From the NCBI GenBank assembly GCA_027013165.1, contig JALUXV010000438.1:1-43683 (forward strand): a stretch of DNA of 43,683 bases, written 5' to 3'. Positions 29,992 to 39,007 of the stretch are shown piece after piece. The stretch comes from Alteromonadaceae bacterium (lineage in GTDB: Bacteria > Pseudomonadota > Gammaproteobacteria > Enterobacterales > Alteromonadaceae). Under the pieces are notes generated by a model that worked only from the letters and a program-made list of their open reading frames with translations, was not told the DNA's origin and did no database searches. The position numbers were made by a program, and so were the translations under genes. The first letter of the stretch is position 1. Every line of letters begins with the position of its first letter.

Positions 29992-31281
29992 ATGGAAGAA
30001 ACTACTGGCTCTAAGAGTTGGCTTCAACGACTCAAAGATGAAAGTTGGGAAGCTGAGTTATTGGTATCTGCTGTTGCCACATTCGCTGCATTCCAACTGT
30101 TCCAACTTACCGACTGGACCATTTACCGCGCGGTAGACATTCTTCATCCAGACCAATATTTCTATGCTTACACCATTGTATTTATGGGCATGATAGCCGT
30201 AAGCGTACTCGTAACCATGTTTGTCATTCATTTCATGCTCAGGTCTTACTGGATAGGATTAGTAGGGCTTAATTCCGTTTTCCCCGATTATGGCTTGGAA
30301 GACAGCGCCTATTCTGAGCTTTACACTAATAAATTTAGGGAGATGCTCCCCAAGCTCACACACACCATCGACCAAGTCGACGAGCTGTGCAGCGTGATAT
30401 TCTCAGCGGCCTTTGTGAGCGTAGTGGTTTATGCATATTTCGGTGTATTAAGTGCGCTCTATTTAATGCTATTTAATATGCTCAATGACTTGCTACCCAC
30501 TTGGCTGTTATTACTCCCCATATTTACACTGATTTTGCTCACTGGTGTACAGGGGCTTCTTACCCTTCTTTCAAATATAAAGAAAATCAAAGACAACGAT
30601 ACTATTCAGTTATTTCTGTTCAGAATCGTAAAGCTGACCAACATGATAATGCTTGGGCCAATCTACAAAAGTGCATTACAGATCATTATGACTTTCGGCT
30701 CTAACTTCAAACGCAAAAAGCACATTGCATTCATGGTAATGGGTTTTATGTTTTTTGGATGCATAGTCGCGGGTGTAAAGTTTGCTAGATCAGACCTCAT
30801 GGTATTAATCAATAACGAAGCATATTTGTCACAACATACCCATCGTCCTGATATGTATCGTAGTGACAACAGCGCTGTTGACTTTTTGATTGGGCCTGAA
30901 ATTTCCTCTGATGTAATCAACGACACAGTGTTACGAGTGTTTATTCCTAGAATGCGCCATGAAAAAACCATATTCAAAGGCCAATGCGGCGAATTTGAAA
31001 CGCCTGAAGGTAAGACCGAAAGAGAAGTCAGAACACTGCGCAATACTCATGAAATTGCCTGTTTCCAAAGTTTCTACTCAATCTTCATCAATGACCAAGA
31101 AACAAATGCTGAACTTCAATACGCTTATCATCCAACAACTAATCAACTTGGATTTCTGACTTACATAGATCTGTCTAATACACAACCCGGTGGCCACGAG
31201 TTGAATGTGATAAAAACCTTGGGCGACGAATTAGAATACAACTGGAGCGTCCCTTTTTATTACGCGCCAAATTCAAGGTAA
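29992..31281 (+). CDS. Multi-pass membrane protein, unrecognised
   Basis: I do not recognise this 429-residue protein. It has an amphipathic charged N-terminus ('WLQRLKDESWEAELL'), then hydrophobic segments at roughly residues 17-40, 53-85, 128-160, 163-188 and 246-267. About 160 mostly soluble residues follow, with cysteines in 'KGQCGEFET' and 'HEIACFQSF', so the tail may be periplasmic with a disulphide. The start at 29992 is preferred because an earlier in-frame ATG would lie inside the GH36 terminator; no strong ribosome site precedes either. It follows the galactoside operon on the same strand but past its terminator, so a functional link is not shown. A terminator-like hairpin follows 94 bp after the stop. 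Confidence 0.75.
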   Translation: MEETTGSKSWLQRLKDESWEAELLVSAVATFAAFQLFQLTDWTIYRAVDILHPDQYFYAYTIVFMGMIAVSVLVTMFVIHFMLRSYWIGLVGLNSVFPDYGLEDSAYSELYTNKFREMLPKLTHTIDQVDELCSVIFSAAFVSVVVYAYFGVLSALYLMLFNMLNDLLPTWLLLLPIFTLILLTGVQGLLTLLSNIKKIKDNDTIQLFLFRIVKLTNMIMLGPIYKSALQIIMTFGSNFKRKKHIAFMVMGFMFFGCIVAGVKFARSDLMVLINNEAYLSQHTHRPDMYRSDNSAVDFLIGPEISSDVINDTVLRVFIPRMRHEKTIFKGQCGEFETPEGKTEREVRTLRNTHEIACFQSFYSIFINDQETNAELQYAYHPTTNQLGFLTYIDLSNTQPGGHELNVIKTLGDELEYNWSVPFYYAPNSR

Positions 31282-31374
31282 TCCCACCACTAAGACTTAA
31301 GTTTTATACTGCTATTGGAATCATGGACTATAGTTAAACAGATTGTATATCCGTTCCGTACGTGAGTTGTTTTG

Positions 31375-31396
31375 GCCGCGTATGCGGCAGTTTTTT
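31375..31396 (+). terminator. Terminator upstream of the GGDEF gene
   Basis: GCCGC (31375-31379) and GCGGC (31384-31388) form a short GC-rich stem with loop GTAT, followed by AG and six T residues. It lies 94 bp after the membrane protein gene and 24 bp before the GGDEF start codon, so it ends the former or acts as a leader attenuator of the latter. Confidence 0.65.
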
Positions 31397-31419
31397 GGAG
31401 CGCGGTAATCTAGCTATTT

Positions 31420-32567
31420 ATGCCTGACCTACACATACCAACATTAGCTTTTCTGACAGTTGTTTTCGCCTTCAGCTGCTTTTTTGTGCTGTCTGTGGTT
31501 CCATTTTTATATACCAATACACAGGGGCTCAGGCCCTTTTCTCTATCATTTTTATGCTTTGCCCTTGGCTTTCTGCTATTAGGGATGCGGGGTGATATTC
31601 CAGAATTTCTGTCAAAAGTAACAGCAAACGGTTTGATTTGTCTTGGTGGACAACTACTTTGCTGGGGGATGATTAAATTTAGAGGGATCCGCTGTCACTT
31701 TTTAAAAATAAGCACTGTGCTGCTAACGGTAAGTATTCTGTTATTCGCCTTTTTCACCTACAACTCACCCTCAGTAAACGGGCGTATCTTTGTTATCACA
31801 GGCTTCTTTATCGTTATTTTCTCACTATTTTTATTCGGCCTTGCTTTTAGAGTGGATAAGCCAGATAGAAAAGTCGACGTTATTACCGCCTTCCCTATGA
31901 CAGTCATGCTCGTATATTTTTACGTGCGAATAGTGGTCACAATAAGAACACCTGAAATAGAAAATTTTATGCTAACCGGCACCATTCAACAGCTGTCATT
32001 TGTCATTTTTATTTTCTTTATCGTATTTACCACGTTCAGCATGATCTTAATGATTACCAGCGACCTAGAAACAAAACTTCGATTAATCAGTATTAAGGAC
32101 GAACTCACTGGTGCGTATAATCGACGTGCAATGGATGAAGTTCTCAACAAAGAAATAGACAGAAGCTTAAGATACAGTGCACCGTTCTCTTTGCTTATGC
32201 TCGACTTAGACTACTTCAAAGAAGTGAATGACAATTATGGCCATCAAATTGGCGATTATGTACTTAGAGAGTTGGGGAGGTTACTAACTTCTAACCTTAG
32301 AATGCAAGACTCAGTATTGCGATATGGTGGTGAAAAGTTTCTTATTCTATTACCAGAAACCAGTACACAATATGCAACTCGAACAGCCAACAAACTCAGA
32401 AAAATTATTCAAGATTCAGTGTTATACACCCTGAAATACAACTGACTGCAAGTATAGGCGTAGCGTCTATCCAGCAAAATGACACTGCAAAAACCATGAT
32501 TGAGCGCGCTGACGTTGCACTTTATCAAGCAAAAGCTAGTGGTAGAAACAAAGTCATTTGTGCGTAA
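31420..32567 (+). pseudogene. Membrane-bound GGDEF protein, frameshifted
   Basis: The N-terminal region (residues 1-212) has six to seven hydrophobic segments. A GGDEF domain begins near residue 222 with 'KDELTGAYNRR' and 'LDLDYFKEVNDNYGHQIGD'. The active-site motif reads GGEKF (303-307) instead of GGEEF, which a single G-to-A change would explain, and the inhibitory RxxD site is intact as RMQD (294-297). The frame ends at a TGA at 32443-32445. The rest of the domain continues in the -1 frame from about 32430 as 'PEIQLTASIGVA' and 'ADVALYQAKASGRNKV' to the stop at 32567. One base has been lost in or after about 32400, where an A5 run lies. The protein made is 341 residues and probably not an active diguanylate cyclase. 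A sequencing error could explain the frameshift but not the GGEKF motif. Confidence 0.85.
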
Positions 32568-32570
32568 ACC

Positions 32571-32593
32571 CACGGAGCCAATAAGGCTCCGTG
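32571..32593. terminator. Hairpin between the GGDEF gene and btuB
   Basis: CACGGAGCC (32571-32579) and GGCTCCGTG (32585-32593) form a perfect 9-bp stem with loop AATAA between two convergent genes. No strong T tract follows on either strand, so its efficiency as a terminator is uncertain. Confidence 0.65.
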
Positions 32594-32602
32594 ATCACTC
32601 CA

Positions 32603-34447
32603 TTAGAATGAATAACGCACACCTGCGTTAAACGTACGCCCTGCAACATTAAAGCCTGTCACTTCTTGATAATCAGCGTCAGTTAGGTTTTCGATGCGCG
32701 CGTTTAGCACTAGTCGGTCAGACAAGGAGTATGTCGCACTCAGATCTAGAACTTCATAATCGTCCAACGCTATACCACCAACATCGATAGCATCCTTAGA
32801 TACGCGAACATTAGCTAATGCGCTAAGTTTACCTTCTACGTACTGCACACCAAGGTTAGCAAGATGTCTTGGACGGCGCAGGCGGGCAACGTCATCAATA
32901 TCTTTTGCATCGTTGTAAGTGTAGTTTGCGATAACACTAATGGTATCCATCACTTGCCAATCGGCAATAAGCTCAATACCTTCTGAACGGGCAACGCCAA
33001 GAGTTTGCACATATCCAGAATAAGACACTAAGTCAAAGCTAATACCGTCTTCCACTTTTTGGTTAAAGTAGATTGCTTGGAAAGTAGAACCGTCTTCTGT
33101 GTATAACTCAGCACCAAATTCCACACCCGATGTCTTTTCTTCTTTCAATGGCGTATCTGTTGCTGGAGAGAAACCAAAGCTGTTGTTGTAGTTAATCTCA
33201 AACAAGCTTGGCGCACGGAAACCAGTGCCGTAGGCGCCTCGTAACTTAACCGTATTGTCACCTAGCGGTAATAAATAAGCAGATGACACGCGATAGCTGG
33301 TATGCTCTCCAAAGTCTTCATTGTCATCGTGACGAACACCAGCAGTGACAAACCAGCCATTGGTAAGTTCATCTTGATACTCCACATAGTAACCTTTTTG
33401 AACCCGAGTCAAATCGCTAGAGGTAACCGTTTCCTGCTCCCAGTCGACGCCATAAACCAATTGTCCTGTATCAGAAATGGCATTTTGCCCTAAGTACTCG
33501 ATGCGCTCTACATTACCTTTAGCAAAGTAATCCGTAACACCGGTGTTGAAGGATTCGCGCTCAACCAGTGTTTTCGCATAAGCTAACTGATGCTGCCCCG
33601 CATCACCTTGGTAATTAAGCTCACCGCGAACATTCTGCTGTTCAAAATCACTAATACAGTCATGGCTGTAGCTGTCGCCAAATCCACAACCGTCGTATTC
33701 TGTGCTGCCATCAGTATGCCTACCTACAACTTGCACTGACCAATTGTCGTTAAAGCTGTAGCCTAGTTTTCCATGGAAAGTAGAGTTGTCGTATCCATCA
33801 TCATCCTGAAGGTCACTGTCGGCGGTTCTGCGATTAAACCCATCGCTGGCAAAGTCCGCCGCAGAGAAGAAGTAGTTCACATCGTCAGTGTTACCGCCCA
33901 CATTCGCACTTAAATTATAGGTGTCGAAGGTACCCGCTTCAGCCGCTACATTGGCGGCAAACGCTTTGTCTGTAGTTTGGTTTTGTATATTGATTACACC
34001 ACCAGCGTCAGCGCCATAAACCATACCTTGCACCCCGCGAAGAATTTCTACTCGAGCTAGGTTATTGGTGAGCAAATGGGCTAGCTGAGGTTGCACCTGT
34101 GTACCGCTGGGGTCAGAAATATCAACACCATCAATACGCACCAAGGTTCTAAACGCTTCTTCGCCGCGAATACGTGCACTGGTTACTGCGCCTGCACCAC
34201 CAGAATTAGAAACGGCAATACCTGGCTGAACACGCAGTAAATCGGCTAAATTAACCACTCCGCGAAGCTCAATTTCTTCTTGGGTAATAAGTGTGACTGA
34301 CGTTGCAAGTTCTCGAAGTGGCTCTGCAACACGGCTAGACACCACAACGTGTTCAATGTCACTGGTATCGGTAGGTTGTGATTCCGCAAGTACTGCACCT
34401 GAGCTCAAAGAGAGTGCAATTGCTAGCGTAAGTTTATTCGTTTTCAT
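32603..34447 (-). CDS. btuB: TonB-dependent vitamin B12 receptor BtuB
   Basis: Outer-membrane receptor for cobalamin and related corrinoids. The 614 residues equal the length of E. coli BtuB. A signal peptide spans residues 1-22, ending near 'AVLAES'. A TonB-box-like 'DIEHVVVSSR' follows. The plug has 'TLVRIDGVDISDPSG' and 'ARVEILRGVQGMVYGADAGG'. The barrel ends in phenylalanine, 'GVRYSF'. The start at 34447 is fixed by the signal peptide; the frame runs further upstream but into the leader RNA. A cobalamin riboswitch about 150 bp upstream and the B12 salvage operon next door support the identification over other siderophore receptors. Confidence 0.94.
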   Translation of the reverse strand: MKTNKLTLAIALSLSSGAVLAESQPTDTSDIEHVVVSSRVAEPLRELATSVTLITQEEIELRGVVNLADLLRVQPGIAVSNSGGAGAVTSARIRGEEAFRTLVRIDGVDISDPSGTQVQPQLAHLLTNNLARVEILRGVQGMVYGADAGGVINIQNQTTDKAFAANVAAEAGTFDTYNLSANVGGNTDDVNYFFSAADFASDGFNRRTADSDLQDDDGYDNSTFHGKLGYSFNDNWSVQVVGRHTDGSTEYDGCGFGDSYSHDCISDFEQQNVRGELNYQGDAGQHQLAYAKTLVERESFNTGVTDYFAKGNVERIEYLGQNAISDTGQLVYGVDWEQETVTSSDLTRVQKGYYVEYQDELTNGWFVTAGVRHDDNEDFGEHTSYRVSSAYLLPLGDNTVKLRGAYGTGFRAPSLFEINYNNSFGFSPATDTPLKEEKTSGVEFGAELYTEDGSTFQAIYFNQKVEDGISFDLVSYSGYVQTLGVARSEGIELIADWQVMDTISVIANYTYNDAKDIDDVARLRRPRHLANLGVQYVEGKLSALANVRVSKDAIDVGGIALDDYEVLDLSATYSLSDRLVLNARIENLTDADYQEVTGFNVAGRTFNAGVRYSF

Positions 34448-34596
34448 GTGTGCCTCAATGCGTTTTACAATAACGATTGAGGGAGGGGAAAGGTATGCAA
34501 TAGCACTTTTATAAGAAGGTAGTGCCACATCAAAGCCAAAGGCCAAGTTCATGCATTCCAATGAAGCCCTCCGCTCCATTCGCAAAAATAATGTAC

Positions 34597-34722
34597 TTCA
34601 GGCCGGTGTCGGGCTCCTCTTAAAACAAGAGATACCGTTGCGGGGGCAGCGGAGGCTTAACGTCACACACCACGTAGTGACGAATTACCACACTTCCCGT
34701 TTAACCTATCCAGACCAGCTTG
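34597..34722 (-). promoter_or_regulatory. Cobalamin riboswitch upstream of btuB
   Basis: On the minus strand the conserved segments come in order: 'GGTTAAACGGGAA', 'GCTGCCCCCGCAACGGTA' and 'GAGCCCGACACCGGCC', with flanking pieces AGCTGGT and ACCGGCCT that can form the closing stem with one bulge. These are hallmark elements of the cobalamin aptamer. The region 34448-34835 contains no gene: it holds a candidate promoter, this aptamer and a leader of about 150 bases before btuB. Cobalamin binding would lower btuB expression. Confidence 0.88.
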
Positions 34723-34783
34723 GTGAATCCTATTCAAAAACAATTAAATAGCGTCTGGCCGACAGGCACCTAAAAGCGCGGCA

Positions 34784-34812
34784 ACATTACAAATAGTTAA
34801 GGGCAATGTCAA
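34784..34812 (-). promoter_or_regulatory. Candidate btuB promoter
   Basis: On the minus strand TTGACA (34807-34812) is followed after 17 bases by TAATGT (34784-34789). The -35 is perfect and the -10 is weak. It sits between the btuF stop codon and the riboswitch aptamer, the expected place. Confidence 0.5.
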
Positions 34813-34835
34813 ACGCCTGTTAGACACAGTTGGTA

Positions 34836-35717
34836 TTACTTATCTTGCTGGGCGTAGAAGTCTCTTGCGGTTTGCAAATGGGTACACAACAACGTGAGTT
34901 CATCAAGCATACGGGTGGTCATGCGATGAACCTTGTCGGAGTTTGGGTGAAAGATAAAACCGTTAGCTACCGCCGGCAGATAGTCATAGTCTTGCCAAGC
35001 GATTCCGTCGACAGCAGGTTCTCCATGCTGAGTCGGTTGTATAATTACTTGGGGCTGTTGTTCTAACACGCTTTCTAAACCAATTTGCGGGTAGTCTTCA
35101 GCAGCATCAAGGAAGGGATTCACTCCACCACACAAAGCCACTTGTTGCTGAGGCCATGCATTCCCAGCCACTGTACGGAGTGGTCTAGACCATAACTCAT
35201 AGAATACCGATACAGGGGCAGCATTGGCATATGTACGTTTTAGTGTGTTGAGCTCATTGAGGTAGTCTGTTGCGAGTTGCTCTGCGGTTTGCGACCTGCC
35301 GGTTAACTGTCCAAGCATTTTTAGCTCGCTGGCCACATCTTCCAGTTGCTGTGGGTGTGAATACACCACCTCAAAACCAAGCTGCTGTAATCTGGCGAGA
35401 TCATCGGGAGGGTTTCCTGTTTTCCACGCAATGATAACGTCGGGTTGGAGTTCTATAACTCGCTCTATTTGAATGCGAGCATAATTGCCGATGCGAGGAA
35501 TTTGCTGAGCTTCAACAGGATAATCCGCATAGTCTGTGGTGCCCACAATTTGGTGACCAGCACCTATGGCGTACATAGACTCCACAATATGGGGCGCCAA
35601 TACAACAAAGCGATGACTTTGCTTAGGATCGGAATCGTCGGCAAATATCGCCCCAGATACCAGCAACACTGTTAAAACAGCCACTAGCTTACGCACAAAC
35701 ATCGCTGCCTTTTTCAT
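34836..35717 (-). CDS. btuF: Cobalamin ABC transporter substrate-binding protein BtuF
   Basis: Periplasmic B12-binding protein that delivers the vitamin to BtuCD. The 293 residues start with a signal peptide ending near 'GAIFADD'. The fold is that of class III binding proteins, with 'VVLAPHIVESMYAIGAGHQIVG', cut here as 'APHIVESMYAIGAG', and 'LQPDVIIAWKTGNPPDDLARL'. The ATG at 35717 overlaps the btuR stop as TAATG; a TTG six bases earlier is a possible alternative. It is the last gene of the B12 operon, with btuB next on the same strand behind its own promoter and riboswitch. Confidence 0.93.
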   Translation of the reverse strand: MKKAAMFVRKLVAVLTVLLVSGAIFADDSDPKQSHRFVVLAPHIVESMYAIGAGHQIVGTTDYADYPVEAQQIPRIGNYARIQIERVIELQPDVIIAWKTGNPPDDLARLQQLGFEVVYSHPQQLEDVASELKMLGQLTGRSQTAEQLATDYLNELNTLKRTYANAAPVSVFYELWSRPLRTVAGNAWPQQQVALCGGVNPFLDAAEDYPQIGLESVLEQQPQVIIQPTQHGEPAVDGIAWQDYDYLPAVANGFIFHPNSDKVHRMTTRMLDELTLLCTHLQTARDFYAQQDK

Positions 35718-36322
35718 TACCAATCGATTCCTTGCTGTGCTTTGATACCACTATCAAACGCATGCTTTATTGATTTAACTTCACTAACGGTATCAGCTAT
35801 GTCCATGACTTTGCGATGACAGGCTCTGCCAGTAATCACCACATTTTGATGCTTTGGACGTTCACTTAACGCAGCAACCACCTCGTCTACATCGAGATAT
35901 TTATAGGTGAGCATATAGGTAATTTCATCCAGCAGAACAAGGTCAATGGAGTCATCCTTCAACCACACCTTGGTTTGCTCCCACGCCTTCTGGGCAGCAG
36001 CTATGTCCTTTTCTTTATCTTGGGTTTCCCAAGTAAATCCCGTGCCCATCACATGAAACGGTACGCCGCATTTCATCAATAGATCGCGCTCTCCACAAGG
36101 CCAAGTACCTTTTACATATTGCACTACCGCAGTTGACATACCGTGCCCCACCGCTCGAGTCACTGTACCAAACCCAGAGGTAGACTTGCCTTTACCATTG
36201 CCGGTAATAACAATCAAAATGCCTTTCTCTTCCTGAGCTTGCGCAATGCGCTCGTCTACTTTAGCTTTGTGTTCCTGCATTCGCGCCTTATGGCGACTTT
36301 TATCATTATTGTCAGTGGTCAT
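35717..36322 (-). CDS. btuR: Cob(I)yrinic acid a,c-diamide adenosyltransferase
   Basis: Transfers the adenosyl group from ATP to the cobalt of reduced corrinoids, the step that makes the coenzyme form. The 201-residue protein (E. coli BtuR 196) has the P-loop 'GNGKGKSTSGFG' at residues about 42-53, 'VVQYVKGTWPCGERDLL' and the C-terminal 'VITGRACHRKVMDIADTVSE'. It is also called CobO or CobA. It lies 4 bp after cobQ and overlaps btuF by one base. Confidence 0.96.
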   Translation of the reverse strand: MTTDNNDKSRHKARMQEHKAKVDERIAQAQEEKGILIVITGNGKGKSTSGFGTVTRAVGHGMSTAVVQYVKGTWPCGERDLLMKCGVPFHVMGTGFTWETQDKEKDIAAAQKAWEQTKVWLKDDSIDLVLLDEITYMLTYKYLDVDEVVAALSERPKHQNVVITGRACHRKVMDIADTVSEVKSIKHAFDSGIKAQQGIDW

Positions 36323-36326
36323 TGGA

Positions 36327-37808
36327 TTACCCTTGTAAATGCATAATTTTCGATAGAATGTCCCAATTCAAATGGGTACTACACGCGTCAGCCATGCGAT
36401 TAATTTCTTGCTCCTGAAGCGCGTTGTAGGTTTGGGTTAGAGCAATATCAGCGCCCGCCCATGCGATGATTTCAACCAAGGTTTGAGGATTGTCGAACAC
36501 ACCATGAAGGTATGTACCCGCCACTTGATTATCAATGGATATGCATCCGTCGTTTTCACCACTATTTAACTTGGCAAAGGGTTCTGCATTATCGGTAATA
36601 CGCGACTGTCCAACGTGAATTTGGTAGCCCGATACTGAACAGTCTGCCGTTGAGTCACTACCGCTACTGAGCAACAATTTACCACTATCTCGGGTAAGTT
36701 GTTTCTCTTGTTCAAGGGTAGTTTGTATGGGTAGTAAACCCAATCCATCACTCTTTCCAGGAACGCCTTCAACCCCATTGGGATCGTCTATCCACTCTCC
36801 CAACATTTGATATCCACCACAGATACCCAATACTTTTCCGCCGTATCTTAGATGGCGTTTTATTTGACGGTCCCATTGGTTTACGCGAAGCATGGCAACA
36901 TCTGCGCGCACATTTTTACTGCCCGGCAATATAATAAGATCAGCAGGCGGTATGTCACTTTCTGGTGGTACTAGCACTAGGTTTATTTGGGGGTGAACCC
37001 GAAGCATATCAAAATCAGTATGATTACTTATGCGACTGAACACGGGCACAGCTACGGTTATTCTGGCAGGTTCAGTGCCATCGATTTGCTCTACATTAAT
37101 GGCGTCTTCTGCGGCAAGCTGAAGGTTGTGGAGGTAGGGTAAAACCCCTATTACCGGCTTTCCCGTTTTCTCTTCCAACCAGTCGAGCCCAGATTGTAAT
37201 AAGCTGATATCACCGCGAAAGCGATTAATCACAAAACCTACCACACGGTCTTGTTCACTCTGTGATAGTAGCGCGAGTGTACCCACCAAATGGGCAAACA
37301 CACCTCCCTTGTCTATATCTGCAATGATAATGACTGGGCAATCAGCGGCTTCAGCAAAGCCCATATTAGCAATATCTCTATCTCGTAGATTGATTTCAGC
37401 AGGGCTTCCCGCCCCCTCAACTAACACAACATCGTATGCCGATTGCAATCGAGTAAAAGATGACATTACCGCAGACATCGCTTGGGTTTTGTATTCGTGA
37501 TAAGGCTTGGCTTGCATATCGCCAATAGACTTACCATGAACAATGACTTGTGCCCCTGTATCTGAACTGGGCTTGAGCAATATGGGGTTCATATCGACAT
37601 GGGGCTCTATACCCGCTGCCTGTGCTTGTACTGCTTGGGCACGACCTATCTCTCCACCTTCAGCAGTCACTGCACTGTTCAGCGCCATATTTTGCGGTTT
37701 GAATGGAGCGACTTTCACTCCTTGTTGCAATAGGCATCGACACAAGCCTGCGACAAGGGTACTTTTTCCCGCATCCGAGGTAGTGCCCTGCACCATGAGT
37801 TTAGTCAC
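36327..37808 (-). CDS. cobQ: Cobyric acid synthase CobQ
   Basis: Amidates four side chains of adenosylcobyrinic a,c-diamide, using glutamine and ATP, to give adenosylcobyric acid. The 493 residues show the N-terminal dethiobiotin synthetase-like domain with '[20 protein letters not shown]' and the C-terminal glutaminase domain with the catalytic Cys in '[10 protein letters not shown]' and a His in 'YLHGVFDN'. The GTG at 37808 is chosen because GGGGA lies about six bases upstream and family members begin with M-T-x-LMVQG. It follows the cobC-like gene by one base. The next enzymes, CbiB and CobD, are not encoded in this operon. Confidence 0.95.
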   Translation of the reverse strand: MTKLMVQGTTSDAGKSTLVAGLCRCLLQQGVKVAPFKPQNMALNSAVTAEGGEIGRAQAVQAQAAGIEPHVDMNPILLKPSSDTGAQVIVHGKSIGDMQAKPYHEYKTQAMSAVMSSFTRLQSAYDVVLVEGAGSPAEINLRDRDIANMGFAEAADCPVIIIADIDKGGVFAHLVGTLALLSQSEQDRVVGFVINRFRGDISLLQSGLDWLEEKTGKPVIGVLPYLHNLQLAAEDAINVEQIDGTEPARITVAVPVFSRISNHTDFDMLRVHPQINLVLVPPESDIPPADLIILPGSKNVRADVAMLRVNQWDRQIKRHLRYGGKVLGICGGYQMLGEWIDDPNGVEGVPGKSDGLGLLPIQTTLEQEKQLTRDSGKLLLSSGSDSTADCSVSGYQIHVGQSRITDNAEPFAKLNSGENDGCISIDNQVAGTYLHGVFDNPQTLVEIIAWAGADIALTQTYNALQEQEINRMADACSTHLNWDILSKIMHLQG

Positions 37809-37809
37809 T

Positions 37810-38460
37810 TCAATTCCCCATCGACTGATGTTGTAGTTCGCTTGCGGTAAGGCCAATAAATTTTATTTGCGGAACAGCACCAGCAAAGCGAGCAATTTGT
37901 ATACGAGTAACGCTGGCATAACGAATATCTAGCTGCCGATAAAGCTTTTGACTACGCCAATCTAGCCCAAGAATATAGGCGAGGATCTGGCGAATGACGC
38001 CACCATGACAAATCACAGCGATGTGTCCAGAGGTGTGGGTTGCGGTAATGTGATCCCACCCTCGGGTAACACGTTCATAAAGAGCATCTACGGTTTCCCC
38101 TTGTGGTGGCGGGTTTTCAAAAGGTGAATAGAAAAACTGCTCAACTACTTTCCACTCAGCACCCATACTCTCAAAGGGTACGCCATCCCACACTCCAAAG
38201 TGACATTCCTTTATATCTTCAAGTTGTTCTACGGCAATGCCTCTTTCTTTACCCAGCTCGAAAGCGCTATTGCTACAACGTTTTAGCGGTGAGGAAACAA
38301 CATGAGTGATAGCAGGAAGCCAAGACAGCAGATTGCTTACCGCACTATCACCCGCTTCACTTAGCTCGATATCTGTTAGTCCGTACAACGCCGCCGGACC
38401 ATCTACCGCACCGTGACGAACTAAGTCGAAAGTAGTGACATTGGATGAATCAGTGAGCAT
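37810..38460 (-). CDS. cobC: Histidine phosphatase, CobC type (alpha-ribazole phosphatase)
   Basis: Histidine phosphatase of 216 residues in a cobalamin operon. The phosphorylated His is in '[11 protein letters not shown]', the second Arg is in '[11 protein letters not shown]' and the second His in '[11 protein letters not shown]'. Removal of the phosphate from alpha-ribazole phosphate or cobalamin 5'-phosphate is the function of CobC in Salmonella, and the context supports it here. It starts one base after cobU and ends one base before cobQ. Confidence 0.9.
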   Translation of the reverse strand: MLTDSSNVTTFDLVRHGAVDGPAALYGLTDIELSEAGDSAVSNLLSWLPAITHVVSSPLKRCSNSAFELGKERGIAVEQLEDIKECHFGVWDGVPFESMGAEWKVVEQFFYSPFENPPPQGETVDALYERVTRGWDHITATHTSGHIAVICHGGVIRQILAYILGLDWRSQKLYRQLDIRYASVTRIQIARFAGAVPQIKFIGLTASELQHQSMGN

Positions 38461-38461
38461 T

Positions 38462-39001
38462 TTACGCTGTCTCTTGAGGTTTCATGGTCAAAGGTAAACC
38501 AGCTGCCATAAAAGTCACCCGAGTCGATACCTGTGCCACTGCCTGATTTAACCATCCCGCTAAATCAACAAAGCGACGACTGATGTTTCCCATAGGAATA
38601 ACACCAAGCCCTACCTCATTTGCGACTAACACCACATCGCCTTTGCAATTATTCAGTGCATTACAAAGCTGTTCGAAAAGCACATCAAAATTTTGTTCAG
38701 GGTAGTAATGCAGCTGATTGTTGAGCCACAGAGTAAGACAATCCACCAGGATAACTTGGGAGTCACTGCATGAAGCGAGCTGTGAAACCAGATCGAGAGG
38801 CACCTCTTTCACACACCAACCTTCGGGACGGTTATTCTTGTGATGGGCGATGCGCTTATCCATTTCCTCGTCTGTGCTCTCGGCGGTAGCAATGTAAATC
38901 ACGGGAGATGTTTTGCCTTTACTTAATTGCTCAACTATTTGCTGTGCGTAAGCAGATTTACCCGACCGTGCACCACCAATAACAAAATGAATCATGCTCA
39001 A
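38462..39001 (-). CDS. cobU: Adenosylcobinamide kinase / guanylyltransferase CobU
   Basis: Bifunctional enzyme that phosphorylates adenosylcobinamide and then adds GMP to give AdoCbi-GDP. The 179-residue protein (Salmonella CobU 181) has the P-loop 'GGARSGKSAYAQ' at residues 9-20, a DCLTLWLNN motif and 'VLVANEVGLGVIP' with the residues of the guanylyl-binding loop. Also named CobP. It lies 6 bp after cobS and one base before the cobC-like gene. Confidence 0.96.
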   Translation of the reverse strand: MSMIHFVIGGARSGKSAYAQQIVEQLSKGKTSPVIYIATAESTDEEMDKRIAHHKNNRPEGWCVKEVPLDLVSQLASCSDSQVILVDCLTLWLNNQLHYYPEQNFDVLFEQLCNALNNCKGDVVLVANEVGLGVIPMGNISRRFVDLAGWLNQAVAQVSTRVTFMAAGLPLTMKPQETA

Positions 39002-39007
39002 GCCTAA

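Noticed and set aside
34524-34550. Eight-codon open frame (MHELGLWL) in the btuB leader
   Set aside because: No clear ribosome site specific to it and no regulatory codon pattern; likely chance in a leader already explained by a riboswitch.
34448-34585. N-terminal extension of BtuB by 46 residues
   Set aside because: It would run through the riboswitch leader and place the signal peptide in the middle; the start at 34447 gives a normal signal peptide and the E. coli length.
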